Shown here one piece after another: positions 8,315 through 16,487 of a DNA stretch of 59,138 nt (the stretch's first letter is position 1; every line of letters begins with the position of its first letter). A program made the position numbers and the translations under genes. This DNA is from an uncultured Candidatus Actinomarina sp. (lineage in GTDB: Bacteria > Actinomycetota > Acidimicrobiia > Actinomarinales > Actinomarinaceae), in contig CACDQN010000006.1 of NCBI GenBank assembly GCA_902555055.1, forward strand, positions 1-59,138, read 5' to 3'. The notes beneath the pieces are model-generated. The model saw nothing but the letters and a program-made list of their open reading frames with translations, had not been told where the DNA came from and made no database searches.

Positions 8315-9310
8315 TTAGAGTAGCTCCTTTATTAAATCAACCACTCTATTAGAGTAACCCCACTCATTGTCATACCAGCATACAACTTTTAAATGATTGT
8401 TATCCAAAAGCTGAGTTGAAGATGCATCATATATGCTTGAGTGTGGATTATTAAGAATGTCGGTTGATACAAGTGGAATTTCTGAATACTCCAAGATACC
8501 TTTTAGCTCACCCTCAGACGCTTTTTTAATCGCACTATTTACTTCTTCAATAGTTACGTTTTTCTCAAGTTCAACAACTAAATCAACAACACTACCATCA
8601 GGAACAGGAACTCTCATTGCCATACCATCAAGTTTTCCATTTAATTCAGGTAGTACCATACCTACTGCTTTAGCTGCTCCAGTAGAAGTTGGGATAATAT
8701 TTTGTGTAGCACTCCTTCCTCTTCTGAAATCGCTGTGTGTTGTTTCAGCTAGGGCTTGATCATTGGTGTAGGCATGAATAGTAGTCATCAATCCTGATTT
8801 AATTCCAAAATTATCATTAAGAACTTTAGCAATAGGCGCTAGGCAATTTGTAGTACATGAAGCATTTGAAACGATTTTATCATCATCATTTAAGTCGTTA
8901 TTATTTACTCCCAGAACGATTGTTGCATCTATTTCATCTTTGGGTGGTACAGTAAGTAGAACTTTTTTTGCTCCAGCTTCAATATGCTTATTGAGTGATT
9001 CATTGTCTCTAAAAATTCCAGTAGATTCAATGACTACGTCGACATTATGCTCTTTCCATGGCAAATCTTTAGGATCTTTTATTGACACAAGTTCAATAGT
9101 TCGTTCATTTACTTTTAATTTATTACCTTCTACTGACACATCTGCATCTAAAACACCCATTACTGAATCATGCTTTAGTAAATAAGCTAAATTTTCATAG
9201 TTTCCTAAATCATTAATGGCTACAACATTAAATGGCGAATTGTTTTCAATTATAATTCTTAGAATTGATCTCCCAATTCTACCGAATCCATTAATTGCAA
9301 TATTTCCCAT
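8315..9310 (-). CDS. gap: Glyceraldehyde-3-phosphate dehydrogenase (catalytically complete copy)
   Basis: This 331-residue phosphorylating GAPDH converts glyceraldehyde 3-phosphate to 1,3-bisphosphoglycerate. The NAD fold starts INGFGRIGRSILR. The active site SNASCTTNCLAP holds catalytic Cys152, and TTIHAYTNDQ holds His179 with the Thr182 and Asp184 of the substrate phosphate site. Arg233 is in MRVPVPDGS, and WYDNEWGYSNRV is the nicotinamide-binding end. Two bases separate it from a GAPDH-like paralogue upstream, whose last codons (ATGGATATGGAG) also supply a GGAG ribosome binding site for this ATG. Confidence 0.97.
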   Translation of the reverse strand: MGNIAINGFGRIGRSILRIIIENNSPFNVVAINDLGNYENLAYLLKHDSVMGVLDADVSVEGNKLKVNERTIELVSIKDPKDLPWKEHNVDVVIESTGIFRDNESLNKHIEAGAKKVLLTVPPKDEIDATIVLGVNNNDLNDDDKIVSNASCTTNCLAPIAKVLNDNFGIKSGLMTTIHAYTNDQALAETTHSDFRRGRSATQNIIPTSTGAAKAVGMVLPELNGKLDGMAMRVPVPDGSVVDLVVELEKNVTIEEVNSAIKKASEGELKGILEYSEIPLVSTDILNNPHSSIYDASSTQLLDNNHLKVVCWYDNEWGYSNRVVDLIKELL

Positions 9311-9312
9311 AT

Positions 9313-10314
9313 TTACTCCATATCCAATTTTTTTAGTGTATCAATAATTCGTGCTGCATATCCCCATCCATTATCAAACCAAATAATTAATTTAATTTTT
9401 TTATTATTAATACCCATTGTGGCAAGACCATCTACTAGACCGGAAAGTGTGCTTCTGACTACATCGGAAGAAACTATAGGATCATAAGTAATTCCTATTA
9501 TGTTTTTCAAAATATTTTTAGACATATCCTCTATGAGTCCATTTATTTCTTCAATAGATGTTTCTTTTTCTAAGTCAATGGTTAAATCAACAGTACTTCC
9601 ATCAGGTACGGGAACTGTCATTGATGATGAAGCGACTTTATTTTTAAATTCTGGAAGTACCTCAACTATTACATCAGAAGATTTAGTAATACTGGGTATG
9701 ATATTTTCTCCAGCAGCTCTATTTAATCTAAATCCTTCTCCAGCAACATCTGCCAGTCTATTAGAGTTTGAGTATCCATGTACTGTTGTTAAGAACGCAC
9801 GCTTAATTCCAACTTTTTCGTCTAGATGTTTCAAAATTGGTGAGACTGCATTTGCAGTATTTGACCCTAACGAAAAGGAATTCTGCGTGAAGTCAACTTT
9901 ATCATCATTTGCACCAGGAATATATATTTGTACATCACCAAATTCCATCGGTGTAGAAGCTATTAAGACTTTTTTACAACCTTTATTGATGTGTCCATTA
10001 ATTTCATCAATCATTTGGGGTTTACCAGTAGCAAGAATTACTACATCAGTATTTAAAGATTTCCAATCTGCTTCTGTTGAATCTTTCCAATTATTGAAGA
10101 GAATTTCTTTTCCATTAACAATGATTCCATTTTCAGATTCTTCAATTGTTGCGTCAAGCTTTCCATATATAGAGTCATACTTAAGAAGATAGATAAGATT
10201 TTTCTTGTCAGCTGTGTCTGAAATTGAAATTATGTTTATATGCTCATTGGAAATAGATTGTCTAAATAAATCTCTACCTATTCTTCCAAATCCTAAGAGT
10301 GAAACTTTTGTCAT
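9313..10314 (-). CDS. GAPDH-like protein lacking the catalytic cysteine
   Basis: This 333-residue protein aligns along its full length with the neighbouring GAPDH and keeps the NAD fold (LLGFGRIGRDLFRQ), His179 in TTVHGYSNSN and the nicotinamide end WFDNGWGYAARI. The active-site position is Asn152 (LGSNTANA instead of NASCTTNC). The substrate phosphate-site residues are also changed: Thr182 to Ser, Asp184 to Ser, Arg233 to Thr, and Gly211 to Lys at the second anion site. A dehydrogenase mechanism through a thiohemiacetal is therefore not possible. It may be a structural or regulatory GAPDH partner, an NAD sensor, or a new activity. It has a good ribosome binding site (AGGAAAATAAATG) and an intact frame, so it is not decaying visibly. 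Confidence 0.9.
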   Translation of the reverse strand: MTKVSLLGFGRIGRDLFRQSISNEHINIISISDTADKKNLIYLLKYDSIYGKLDATIEESENGIIVNGKEILFNNWKDSTEADWKSLNTDVVILATGKPQMIDEINGHINKGCKKVLIASTPMEFGDVQIYIPGANDDKVDFTQNSFSLGSNTANAVSPILKHLDEKVGIKRAFLTTVHGYSNSNRLADVAGEGFRLNRAAGENIIPSITKSSDVIVEVLPEFKNKVASSSMTVPVPDGSTVDLTIDLEKETSIEEINGLIEDMSKNILKNIIGITYDPIVSSDVVRSTLSGLVDGLATMGINNKKIKLIIWFDNGWGYAARIIDTLKKLDME

Positions 10315-10335
10315 TTATTTTCCTAATAATTATTT

Positions 10336-10354
10336 TTGTAACATCTTGTTACAA
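10336..10354. promoter_or_regulatory. Inverted repeat in the gap-like / cofG divergent promoter region
   Basis: TTGTAAC, a five-base spacer, then GTTACAA: a perfect 7+7 palindrome in the 72-base region between the GAPDH-like gene (minus) and cofG (plus). The size and placement fit a dimeric repressor site acting on one or both promoters. No regulator gene lies beside it, so the factor is unknown. Confidence 0.4.
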
Positions 10355-10386
10355 TCAAGTAATAATATAGCTTAAAAAAGTAGTTT

Positions 10387-11505
10387 ATGATAAATATAAC
10401 CAAAAATATCAATGATTTTATATTTGGCGATATTCCTACAAGTGAATTAATTGAAGAGTCACATCAGAAAAAAATAGAACATTTCGGTAAACCTATAACT
10501 TATAGTCCTAAAGTATTTATTCCCCTAACAACTATGTGTAGAGACAAATGTGCTTATTGTACATTTGTAAAATCTCCTAATGATGGTGGTGAATACCTAT
10601 CAATAAATGATGTGCTGAGTATTGCTAAAGCTGGAGATGCTGTAGGTTGCTACGAGGCTCTTTTTACTCTAGGTGACAAACCGGAGATAAAGTGGAAAGC
10701 TGCAAAAGATCAGCTAAATGATTTAGGTTATGAATCAACTCACCAGTATTTAATTAATTGCATGAAGGAAGTTAATAAAACTTATAACATTCTTCCACAT
10801 GCTAACCCAGGATTGATGTCTAAGCAGGAAATCACCGATTTGAAACTCCACTCACCTTCGGGTGGCATAATGATTGAAAGTTTCTCAAAAGATATTTACT
10901 CAAAAGGAAAACCGCATTATAAAACAACAACTAAGTATGTTGACTTAAGATTAGAAACATTAAACAATGCTCTAGAAGTTAAATACCCGATGACCACAGG
11001 TTTACTATTAGGACTAACTGAAACTAAAGATGAGTTAATAAATGATATTGAGCAAATAATCAATCTATCAAAAAATAATCCAGCTATTCAAGAAATAATT
11101 TTGCAGAATTTTAGAGCAAAACTTAATACATTGATGAGAAACAATGCTGAAGTAACGAATGATTTGTATTTGAGAATTATTGCTACAACTAGAATTTTTG
11201 TTCCTGGTCATATTTCAATCCAGGTTCCACCAAATCTTTCTCCAGATATAACTTTATTTTTAAAAAGTGGAATAAATGATTTAGGAGGCATTTCACCTTT
11301 AACTATTGACTGGGTTAATCCAGATCATTTATGGCCTGATTTAGAAAAATTAAATACTGAAGTTATAAATTCAAATCAAATATTAAAAAAAAGGCTTCCC
11401 GTTTATCCTCGATTTATTGAAAAAGAATGGTTAAATGAAGCAATGTTTGAAAAAATTAATAATATTATTGATACTGACGGTTACCCGAGGGAAAATAATG
11501 AGTAA
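10387..11505 (+). CDS. cofG: FO synthase subunit CofG
   Basis: This 372-residue radical-SAM enzyme, with CofH, makes 7,8-didemethyl-8-hydroxy-5-deazariboflavin (FO), the chromophore of coenzyme F420. The cluster motif is CRDKCAYC in TTMCRDKCAYCTF. TLGDKPE, LPHANPGLM, TGLLLGLTE and the QNFRAK segment are CofG landmarks, followed by GGISPLTIDWVNP. The gene has no evident Shine-Dalgarno sequence, so it may be leaderless. Its end (YPRF, then GYPRE) resembles the linker of actinobacterial fused FbiC, and cofH begins inside its last codons. The two are separate genes here. Confidence 0.95.
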   Translation: MINITKNINDFIFGDIPTSELIEESHQKKIEHFGKPITYSPKVFIPLTTMCRDKCAYCTFVKSPNDGGEYLSINDVLSIAKAGDAVGCYEALFTLGDKPEIKWKAAKDQLNDLGYESTHQYLINCMKEVNKTYNILPHANPGLMSKQEITDLKLHSPSGGIMIESFSKDIYSKGKPHYKTTTKYVDLRLETLNNALEVKYPMTTGLLLGLTETKDELINDIEQIINLSKNNPAIQEIILQNFRAKLNTLMRNNAEVTNDLYLRIIATTRIFVPGHISIQVPPNLSPDITLFLKSGINDLGGISPLTIDWVNPDHLWPDLEKLNTEVINSNQILKKRLPVYPRFIEKEWLNEAMFEKINNIIDTDGYPRENNE

Positions 11506-13336
11506 AAATATTTCATACTTGCGAATACGACCTTGTGATAATGACAATGAAATATATTTAAACTCGAGAAAAAATGAAGGAACATCAGCATTCTTAATCA
11601 AAGAAGACACCTCTGTTGATATTGAATTAATTCATAGTAAAGAGTTTCAAACTATATCTAAAAATATTGAGATTGATAGTGATATGTGGATAGTTAATGA
11701 AAATAACTGGAAAACGTATAAAACCTCAGAGAGTAAAAGGCTTATATATAAACATTCAGGATCTCGTGAAATTGCTCTTGAAGTCATTGATAGACTAAAT
11801 CCTGGTTTTGTTTTAATAAATAATGTTAGTGATATAGCTTTTTTTAAATCAATTAAAACTAAAAATGAATTTTTAATTAGTAGTTATGCTGATTCGACAG
11901 AAGAAGCTTTATTGCTATCTAATAAGGGAATAGACGACCTTCTACTAAGAGATTGGAGTTCAGAGCAAATATTAGAACTCCAAAATCACATTGGTTTTAA
12001 TTATTACGAGAGAACTGTCTTATCACCTCTTTTTTCTATTGATGAAGCCAGAGAGTTGTTTGATTCAAAAAGATATTTTCGGTACCTTAATGCAAAAGAT
12101 GTAAGAGGTTATAGGCGAGTAAAAACTGAATGGTCTCCTGGTAGTGGTCTTCCTTTACATAAATTAGATAATTTTGAACATAATAATATTTCTCAATTTC
12201 AAGATGAAGTATTTGATGAAATTATTCAAAAAATTAACAATTCAGAGCCGATCAGCGAAGATGATTTATTTAAGTTATTTAAAACATCTGGTACAAAATT
12301 AAATGATATTGTTGAAGTCGCCAATAAGTTAAACCTTGAAAAGAATGGAAATAAAGTAAGTTTTGTTAAGAATAGAAATATTAACTACACAAATCAATGT
12401 TATTACAAATGTGGGTTTTGTGGATTCTCAAAAGGGCCTAATAGTTTAAATTTGAAAGAGAAACCTTACTCTATTGATATTCCAGAGATTGTTGACAGGT
12501 CAGTAGAAGCATATGAAATGGGTGCTTCTGAGGTTTGCCTTCAGGGTGGTATTCATCCCGAATATACTGGCGAATTTTATATGTCTATGATTCAGGAAAT
12601 AAAAAATGCAGTACCCGATTTACATATACATGGATTTACCCCTTTAGAAATATGGCAAGGTGCTGAAACTATTAATACTCCAGTAGAGGAATACTTGGAA
12701 ATGCTTAGGGATGCAGGTTTAAATACGCTTCCTGGCACTGCAGCTGAAATACTCGACGACAGGGTTAGGCGATATTTATGTCCAGATAAAATAACCTCTT
12801 CTCAATGGGCTTACGTTATGGAAGTTGCTCACAGTTTAGGAATTAAATCTACTGCAACAATTATGTTTGGACATATTGATGATGTTCAATCATGGGTGAA
12901 TCATTTTAAATTAATAAGGGATATCCAATCAACTACAGGAGGTTTTACAGAGGTTGTTCCTCTTCCTTTTGTACATATGGGTTCACCAATATACTTGCAG
13001 GGTAAAAGCATGCCTGGACCCACATGGGATGAAGTAGTCCTTATTCATGCCCTCGCAAGAATATTTTTTCTTAACAGCATTGATAATATACAAGCAAGTT
13101 GGGTTAAGTTAGGACATGATGGTGCAGGAAAACTTTTACATGCAGGAGTCAATGACCTTGGGGGAACATTAATAAATGAAAATATTAGTCGTGCTTCAGG
13201 TGCGGATCACGGTCAAGAAACAACTCAAAATCAGTTTATTGAAATAATATCAAACGAAAATAAAATACCCATGTTAAGAAATACGTTGTATACAGATTTT
13301 AAAAAAATGGAAAAAGCTCATACTAAAAATGAATAA
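11498..13336 (+). CDS. cofH: FO synthase subunit CofH with a long N-terminal extension
   Basis: The C-terminal ~370 residues are CofH, the radical-SAM partner that joins a tyrosine-derived fragment to a diaminouracil in FO synthesis. The entry NRNINYTNQCYYKCGFCGF holds Cys301, Cys305 and Cys308, followed by EVCLQGGIHPEY, HGFTPLEIWQGAE, the LPGTAAEILDDRVR run and the C-terminal LGHDGAGKLLHAGVNDLGGT. CofH alone usually has its cysteines near residue 60-70, so about 235 N-terminal residues are extra and I do not recognise them. ATG 11498, behind GAGGGA and overlapping the cofG stop by eight bases, is preferred to an ATG at 11435 that would add residues read from inside cofG. Confidence 0.9.
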   Translation: MSKNISYLRIRPCDNDNEIYLNSRKNEGTSAFLIKEDTSVDIELIHSKEFQTISKNIEIDSDMWIVNENNWKTYKTSESKRLIYKHSGSREIALEVIDRLNPGFVLINNVSDIAFFKSIKTKNEFLISSYADSTEEALLLSNKGIDDLLLRDWSSEQILELQNHIGFNYYERTVLSPLFSIDEARELFDSKRYFRYLNAKDVRGYRRVKTEWSPGSGLPLHKLDNFEHNNISQFQDEVFDEIIQKINNSEPISEDDLFKLFKTSGTKLNDIVEVANKLNLEKNGNKVSFVKNRNINYTNQCYYKCGFCGFSKGPNSLNLKEKPYSIDIPEIVDRSVEAYEMGASEVCLQGGIHPEYTGEFYMSMIQEIKNAVPDLHIHGFTPLEIWQGAETINTPVEEYLEMLRDAGLNTLPGTAAEILDDRVRRYLCPDKITSSQWAYVMEVAHSLGIKSTATIMFGHIDDVQSWVNHFKLIRDIQSTTGGFTEVVPLPFVHMGSPIYLQGKSMPGPTWDEVVLIHALARIFFLNSIDNIQASWVKLGHDGAGKLLHAGVNDLGGTLINENISRASGADHGQETTQNQFIEIISNENKIPMLRNTLYTDFKKMEKAHTKNE

Positions 13337-13964
13337 ATATCAAGTTATTACACTTTTTCCTGATTTGATTGAGGAATGGAAAAAGGTTGGAATAATCAAT
13401 CAAGCTCTAAAAAATAATTTAATCGAAATTTCTACTGTTAACCTTCGTAATTTTGGAATAGGGGAATACAAGCAAGTAGATGACTCACCTTATGGGGGAG
13501 GGCCTGGTATGGTTTTAATGCCAGAGCCTTTGGATAATGCAATTTTACAAAATGAAGCTAAAAAAAATGTTTTTCTAACACCTTCTGGACAACAATTAAA
13601 CGAAGATTTAATACAAGAGCTTCTTAAATATGATTCCCTTAATTTAATTTGTGGTAGGTATGAAGGTTTTGACCAGCGAGTAATTGATATGCATTCCGAT
13701 TATGAGATATCAATAGGTCATTCCGTTGTTTCTGGAGGTGAAATTCCTGCATTGTATCTTTTAGAAGCTATTTTAAGAAGAATTCCTAATGTATTAGGTA
13801 ATCCTGAATCATTAACTAATGAAACTTTTGTTAATAATCAAAAAGATTTTCCCGTATATACACGTCCAGAAACCTATAAAGACAATAAAGTACCAGACGT
13901 ACTTCTCTCAGGAAATCACAAAGAAATAGACAATTGGAAAAAGAATAATTTAAAAGACATATAA
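13329..13964 (+). CDS. trmD: tRNA (guanine-N1)-methyltransferase TrmD
   Basis: This 211-residue SPOUT methyltransferase makes m1G37 in tRNAs, preventing +1 frameshifts. Motifs are VITLFPD, RNFGIGEYKQVDDSPYGGGP, LICGRYEGFDQRV and the knot segment SIGHSVVSGGEIPALYL (usual form SIGDYVLSGGE, so Asp is His here). It ends shortly after YTRPETYKDNKVPDVLLSGN and is shorter than the usual 230-250 residues. It overlaps the cofH end by eight bases and precedes rplS, the conserved rimM-trmD-rplS order with F420 genes inserted. Confidence 0.95.
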   Translation: MNKYQVITLFPDLIEEWKKVGIINQALKNNLIEISTVNLRNFGIGEYKQVDDSPYGGGPGMVLMPEPLDNAILQNEAKKNVFLTPSGQQLNEDLIQELLKYDSLNLICGRYEGFDQRVIDMHSDYEISIGHSVVSGGEIPALYLLEAILRRIPNVLGNPESLTNETFVNNQKDFPVYTRPETYKDNKVPDVLLSGNHKEIDNWKKNNLKDI

Positions 13965-14001
13965 ACTGTATTTACTTATATAATTCTTCCTTGGAGTGAA
14001 T

Positions 14002-14346
14002 ATGGATTTAATAAAAAACATTGAAAAATCGTACATTAAAGATGAGTTACCTTCATTTAAATCAGGAGACACTGTCAAAGTTAATGTTAAAGTTTCAGAA
14101 GGAAATAGAGAAAGAATTCAAACCTTTGAAGGTGTGATAATTGCTGTTAATGGTGTTGGCGTTAATAAATCAATTACCGTAAGAAAACTCTCTTTTGGAG
14201 TTGGTGTTGAAAGAATCTTTCCTGTCCATGCTCCTATAGTTGACTCAATCGAAGTAATTAGAAAAGGTAAAGTTAGACGTTCAAAACTCTATTACTTGAG
14301 AGATAGAGTTGGTAAATCTGCAAAAATTAAAGAAGATCGTAACTAA
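14002..14346 (+). CDS. rplS: 50S ribosomal protein L19
   Basis: This 114-residue L19 sits at the 30S-50S interface. It shows [20 protein letters not shown], the TFEGVIIA loop, [20 protein letters not shown] and the basic end [18 protein letters not shown] 14002 is chosen because GGAG at 13993-13996 lies five bases upstream; a GTG at 13996 overlaps that site and would add only two residues. Confidence 0.96.
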   Translation: MDLIKNIEKSYIKDELPSFKSGDTVKVNVKVSEGNRERIQTFEGVIIAVNGVGVNKSITVRKLSFGVGVERIFPVHAPIVDSIEVIRKGKVRRSKLYYLRDRVGKSAKIKEDRN

Positions 14347-14366
14347 TTAATTAAAATAAAATTATT

Positions 14367-14951
14367 ATTCGAAAAATTATTAAAACACTGTTAACTATTT
14401 TTGTAGCAATTTTAGCTGCCACATTTGTTAGAACTTTTATTATTCAAATATATTTTATACCTTCATCTTCTATGGAACCAACCTTAGAAATAAATGATAG
14501 GGTACTTGTTTTAAAAGATGCACTAACTCCAATAAATATTGAAAGTGGAGATATAGTTATTTTTTACAGTCCTGAGATTCCGTACTCTCAGGACTTTTTA
14601 GAAGAATATTTTCAAGCTCTTCAAGTTTGGAATTTAAACACAAGTGATTCCATACTTAACACAGCAATAATAAAAAGAGTTGTTGGTGTTGGAGGTGATG
14701 TTGTAAACATCGAAAAAGATGGAAAAGTTTTTGTTAACGGCAAGGAATTTATAGTTTTAAACATTGAAGAATCAAGTTACTTTGAGAATCAGACATACAC
14801 TGTCCCAGTAAATGAATTTTTTGTTTTAGGAGATAATAGAATTAATAGCCAAGATTCGAGATATATTGGAACTGTGCCTACAAGAAATATTATTGGAAAA
14901 GCATCTTATGTTATATTTCCTTTTGATAATTATAAAAAACTAAATGATTGA
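14367..14951 (+). CDS. lepB: Signal peptidase I, non-canonical start codon
   Basis: LepB removes signal peptides at the outer face of the membrane. Catalytic Ser is in PSSSMEPTLE (codon 14469-14471), and the general base Lys is in IIKRVVGVGGDVV. The C-terminal signature is VLGDNRINSQDSRYIG. The first ATG (14472) falls after the catalytic serine and would remove it along with the membrane anchor. The frame is open upstream to a stop at 14352 and encodes a short basic stretch plus a transmembrane helix, as expected. That part contains no ATG, GTG or TTG. I place the start at ATT 14367, just before Arg-Lys; ATT 14361/14364 or CTG 14388 are alternatives. No clear ribosome binding site is seen. 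Confidence 0.8.
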   Translation: MRKIIKTLLTIFVAILAATFVRTFIIQIYFIPSSSMEPTLEINDRVLVLKDALTPINIESGDIVIFYSPEIPYSQDFLEEYFQALQVWNLNTSDSILNTAIIKRVVGVGGDVVNIEKDGKVFVNGKEFIVLNIEESSYFENQTYTVPVNEFFVLGDNRINSQDSRYIGTVPTRNIIGKASYVIFPFDNYKKLND

Positions 14952-15531
14952 AGATAAAATTTGGGAAGCTGATCCCAACAAATACATAATTGGCGCTGAT
15001 GAAGTTGGCAGAGGCTGTTTTGCTGGACCAATAGCAGCTGCTGCAGTTAAAATTAAACATTCACATCTCCATTTATTAAAAGAAGTAAGAGATTCAAAAA
15101 AGCTTTCTCCAAAAAAAAGATCTGAAATTTTAAGTATTGTCAGAGAAAATGACATCGAATATTCTTATTCTTCGTACGATAATAAATTTATTGATATTTA
15201 TGGTATAAAAATTGCAAATGAAAAAGTATTAGAAGAATCTATAGGTTCTATATACAAAACTGGTGATTCAGTTTATGTCGACCATTTTAAAATCAAAAAA
15301 TATAATGCAGTTTCTGTAATTAGAGGAGAGGACAACTGCAGAGCAATTGCACTTGCTAGCATTATTGCAAAAGTTATAAGAGATGAGTACATGATTGATA
15401 TTTCAAAATCTTATGCGGAATATCATTTTGAAAATAATAAAGGTTACGGTACCAAAGTACATCGCCAGGCTATAACTAAATATGGATTATCTGATATTCA
15501 TAGAAAATCATTTAATTTAATGCCCAAATAA
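14944..15531 (+). CDS. rnhB: Ribonuclease HII
   Basis: This 195-residue RNase HII cuts 5' of ribonucleotides embedded in DNA. The first active-site block is IIGADEVGRGCFAGPIAAAA (Asp-Glu pair). Then come RDSKKLSPKKR, the third acidic residue region with VSVIRGEDNCRAIALASIIAKV, and the end NKGYGTKVHRQAITKYG. It overlaps lepB by eight bases, in the conserved rplS-lepB-rnhB order. Its last 20 bases are overlapped by a small gene on the other strand. Confidence 0.95.
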   Translation: MIEDKIWEADPNKYIIGADEVGRGCFAGPIAAAAVKIKHSHLHLLKEVRDSKKLSPKKRSEILSIVRENDIEYSYSSYDNKFIDIYGIKIANEKVLEESIGSIYKTGDSVYVDHFKIKKYNAVSVIRGEDNCRAIALASIIAKVIRDEYMIDISKSYAEYHFENNKGYGTKVHRQAITKYGLSDIHRKSFNLMPK

Positions 15532-15619
15532 GAACAGCAATTGTAAGTATCAAAGCAGCTACGATATTTACATAATCAGTTTTGTTAGCTTTATATTCTC
15601 TATTTGGATTAAATCCCAT
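15512..15619 (-). CDS. Small single-pass membrane protein, 35 residues
   Basis: ATG at 15619 reads to TAA at 15512-15514. The protein begins MGFNPNREYKANKTD, a basic, soluble stretch, and ends with one hydrophobic helix of about 17 residues (YVNIVAALILTIAVLIWALN), giving an N-in topology by the positive-inside rule. It fills the gap between rnhB and the enoyl-CoA hydratase gene and overlaps the rnhB end by 20 bases. The clear soluble-then-transmembrane design and the lack of any other feature there argue that it is real. No clear ribosome binding site is seen. Function is unknown. Confidence 0.55.
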   Translation of the reverse strand: MGFNPNREYKANKTDYVNIVAALILTIAVLIWALN

Positions 15620-15657
15620 ACATACATTCTAAATTATTTTGTATTAAACTTCTAAAT

Positions 15658-16413
15658 ATGGTTCTTGAATATAAGAATGAAAATGATATTAAATTTATAC
15701 AATTTAATGACGAAAGTTCACGAAATGCAATAGGTTCGGAAGATTGGAGTTCATTGATTACACAAATTGATGAATTTGAAAAAAGTGATCTTAAGTATCT
15801 AGTCATTAAACATGTAAATGGAAATTATTCTGCCGGTGCACAATTAGGAGAAAATATTAATGCATTAATGGATGATGTTTCAGCTGCCGCACTTAGATTA
15901 TGGAATTGTAAAAAACCTGTAATTTCACTTGTTGATGGAATTGCTGCTGGGGCAGGTTCTAACATGATGCTCTTAAGTGATTTTATTATTGCTACTCCCG
16001 AAACTAGATTTATAGAAGTTTTTGTAAGAAGAGGTTTAGTAGTTGACTTTGGAGGATCTTGGGTTCTTCCTAGAATTATTGGTATCCAAAAGGCAAAAGA
16101 ATTGATGATGACTTCAAATGAAATAAGTGGAGAGGAATTAAACAATTTAGGTGTACTTTATAAAATGACTAGTACAGAAAATATTGATGTTGAGTTTAAT
16201 AATCTTATCGAAAAATTAAATAATCAAAGTTTTATCTCAATTTGTATGGTTAAGCAGCAAATTAGAGATGGTCTTGATTTAACCTTTGAACAGTCTTTAC
16301 AGAATGAAACAGATAATCAAAATAGCAGATTCTTACATTCTGATGCTGCTGAAGGTATGGTTGCCTTTTTAGATAAAAGAAAACCTCAATTTAAAAATAC
16401 ATTAGATGAATAA
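15658..16413 (+). CDS. Enoyl-CoA hydratase/isomerase family protein
   Basis: This 251-residue crotonase-fold protein has the oxyanion-hole residues in YSAGAQLG and in DGIAAGAGSNMML. GLVVDFGGSWVLPRIIG has Asp at the position typical of the isomerase-like subgroup rather than the two Glu of true hydratases, so the reaction could be enoyl-CoA isomerisation or hydration of an unusual substrate. The C-terminal helical part (FLDKRKPQF) is the usual trimerisation end. ATG follows an AT-rich stretch with no obvious ribosome binding site. EtfAB in the same window would accept electrons from the matching acyl-CoA dehydrogenase step. Confidence 0.88.
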   Translation: MVLEYKNENDIKFIQFNDESSRNAIGSEDWSSLITQIDEFEKSDLKYLVIKHVNGNYSAGAQLGENINALMDDVSAAALRLWNCKKPVISLVDGIAAGAGSNMMLLSDFIIATPETRFIEVFVRRGLVVDFGGSWVLPRIIGIQKAKELMMTSNEISGEELNNLGVLYKMTSTENIDVEFNNLIEKLNNQSFISICMVKQQIRDGLDLTFEQSLQNETDNQNSRFLHSDAAEGMVAFLDKRKPQFKNTLDE

Positions 16414-16418
16414 AATAA

Positions 16419-16447
16419 TTGTATAAATATTCATATATTTGTATATT
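16419..16447 (+). promoter_or_regulatory. Likely sigma-70-type promoter of the amino-acid binding protein gene
   Basis: TTGTAT at 16419-16424 and TATATT at 16442-16447 are separated by 17 bases in the only gap before the binding-protein gene. This would start transcription near 16454 and give a short leader that includes the GGAGG ribosome binding site at 16475-16479. Confidence 0.5.
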
Positions 16448-16487
16448 TATGCAATAATTCTAACTTAAGAAAACGGAGGTTTACTAA

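Noticed and set aside
9500-10192. A 230-codon open frame on plus, antisense to the GAPDH-like gene
   Set aside because: It is the mirror of a well-supported gene, with Ser/Phe/Thr-rich sequence and no family motif; long antisense frames are expected where the sense codons avoid certain triplets.
11435-11497. Upstream ATG giving cofH 21 more residues
   Set aside because: These residues are read out of frame from the conserved end of cofG. ATG 11498 has a GAGGGA ribosome binding site and a short overlap.
11490-11510. cofG and cofH as a frameshifted single FbiC gene
   Set aside because: The two frames overlap with a proper ATG and ribosome binding site, and the stop falls after a complete CofG, so separate coupled genes are the simpler reading.
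11498-12080. Possible similarity of the CofH N-terminal extension to archaeal-type 3-dehydroquinate synthase
   Set aside because: Only a loose pattern (an EEA...G.D.LL stretch) could be matched by eye, too weak to claim a family.
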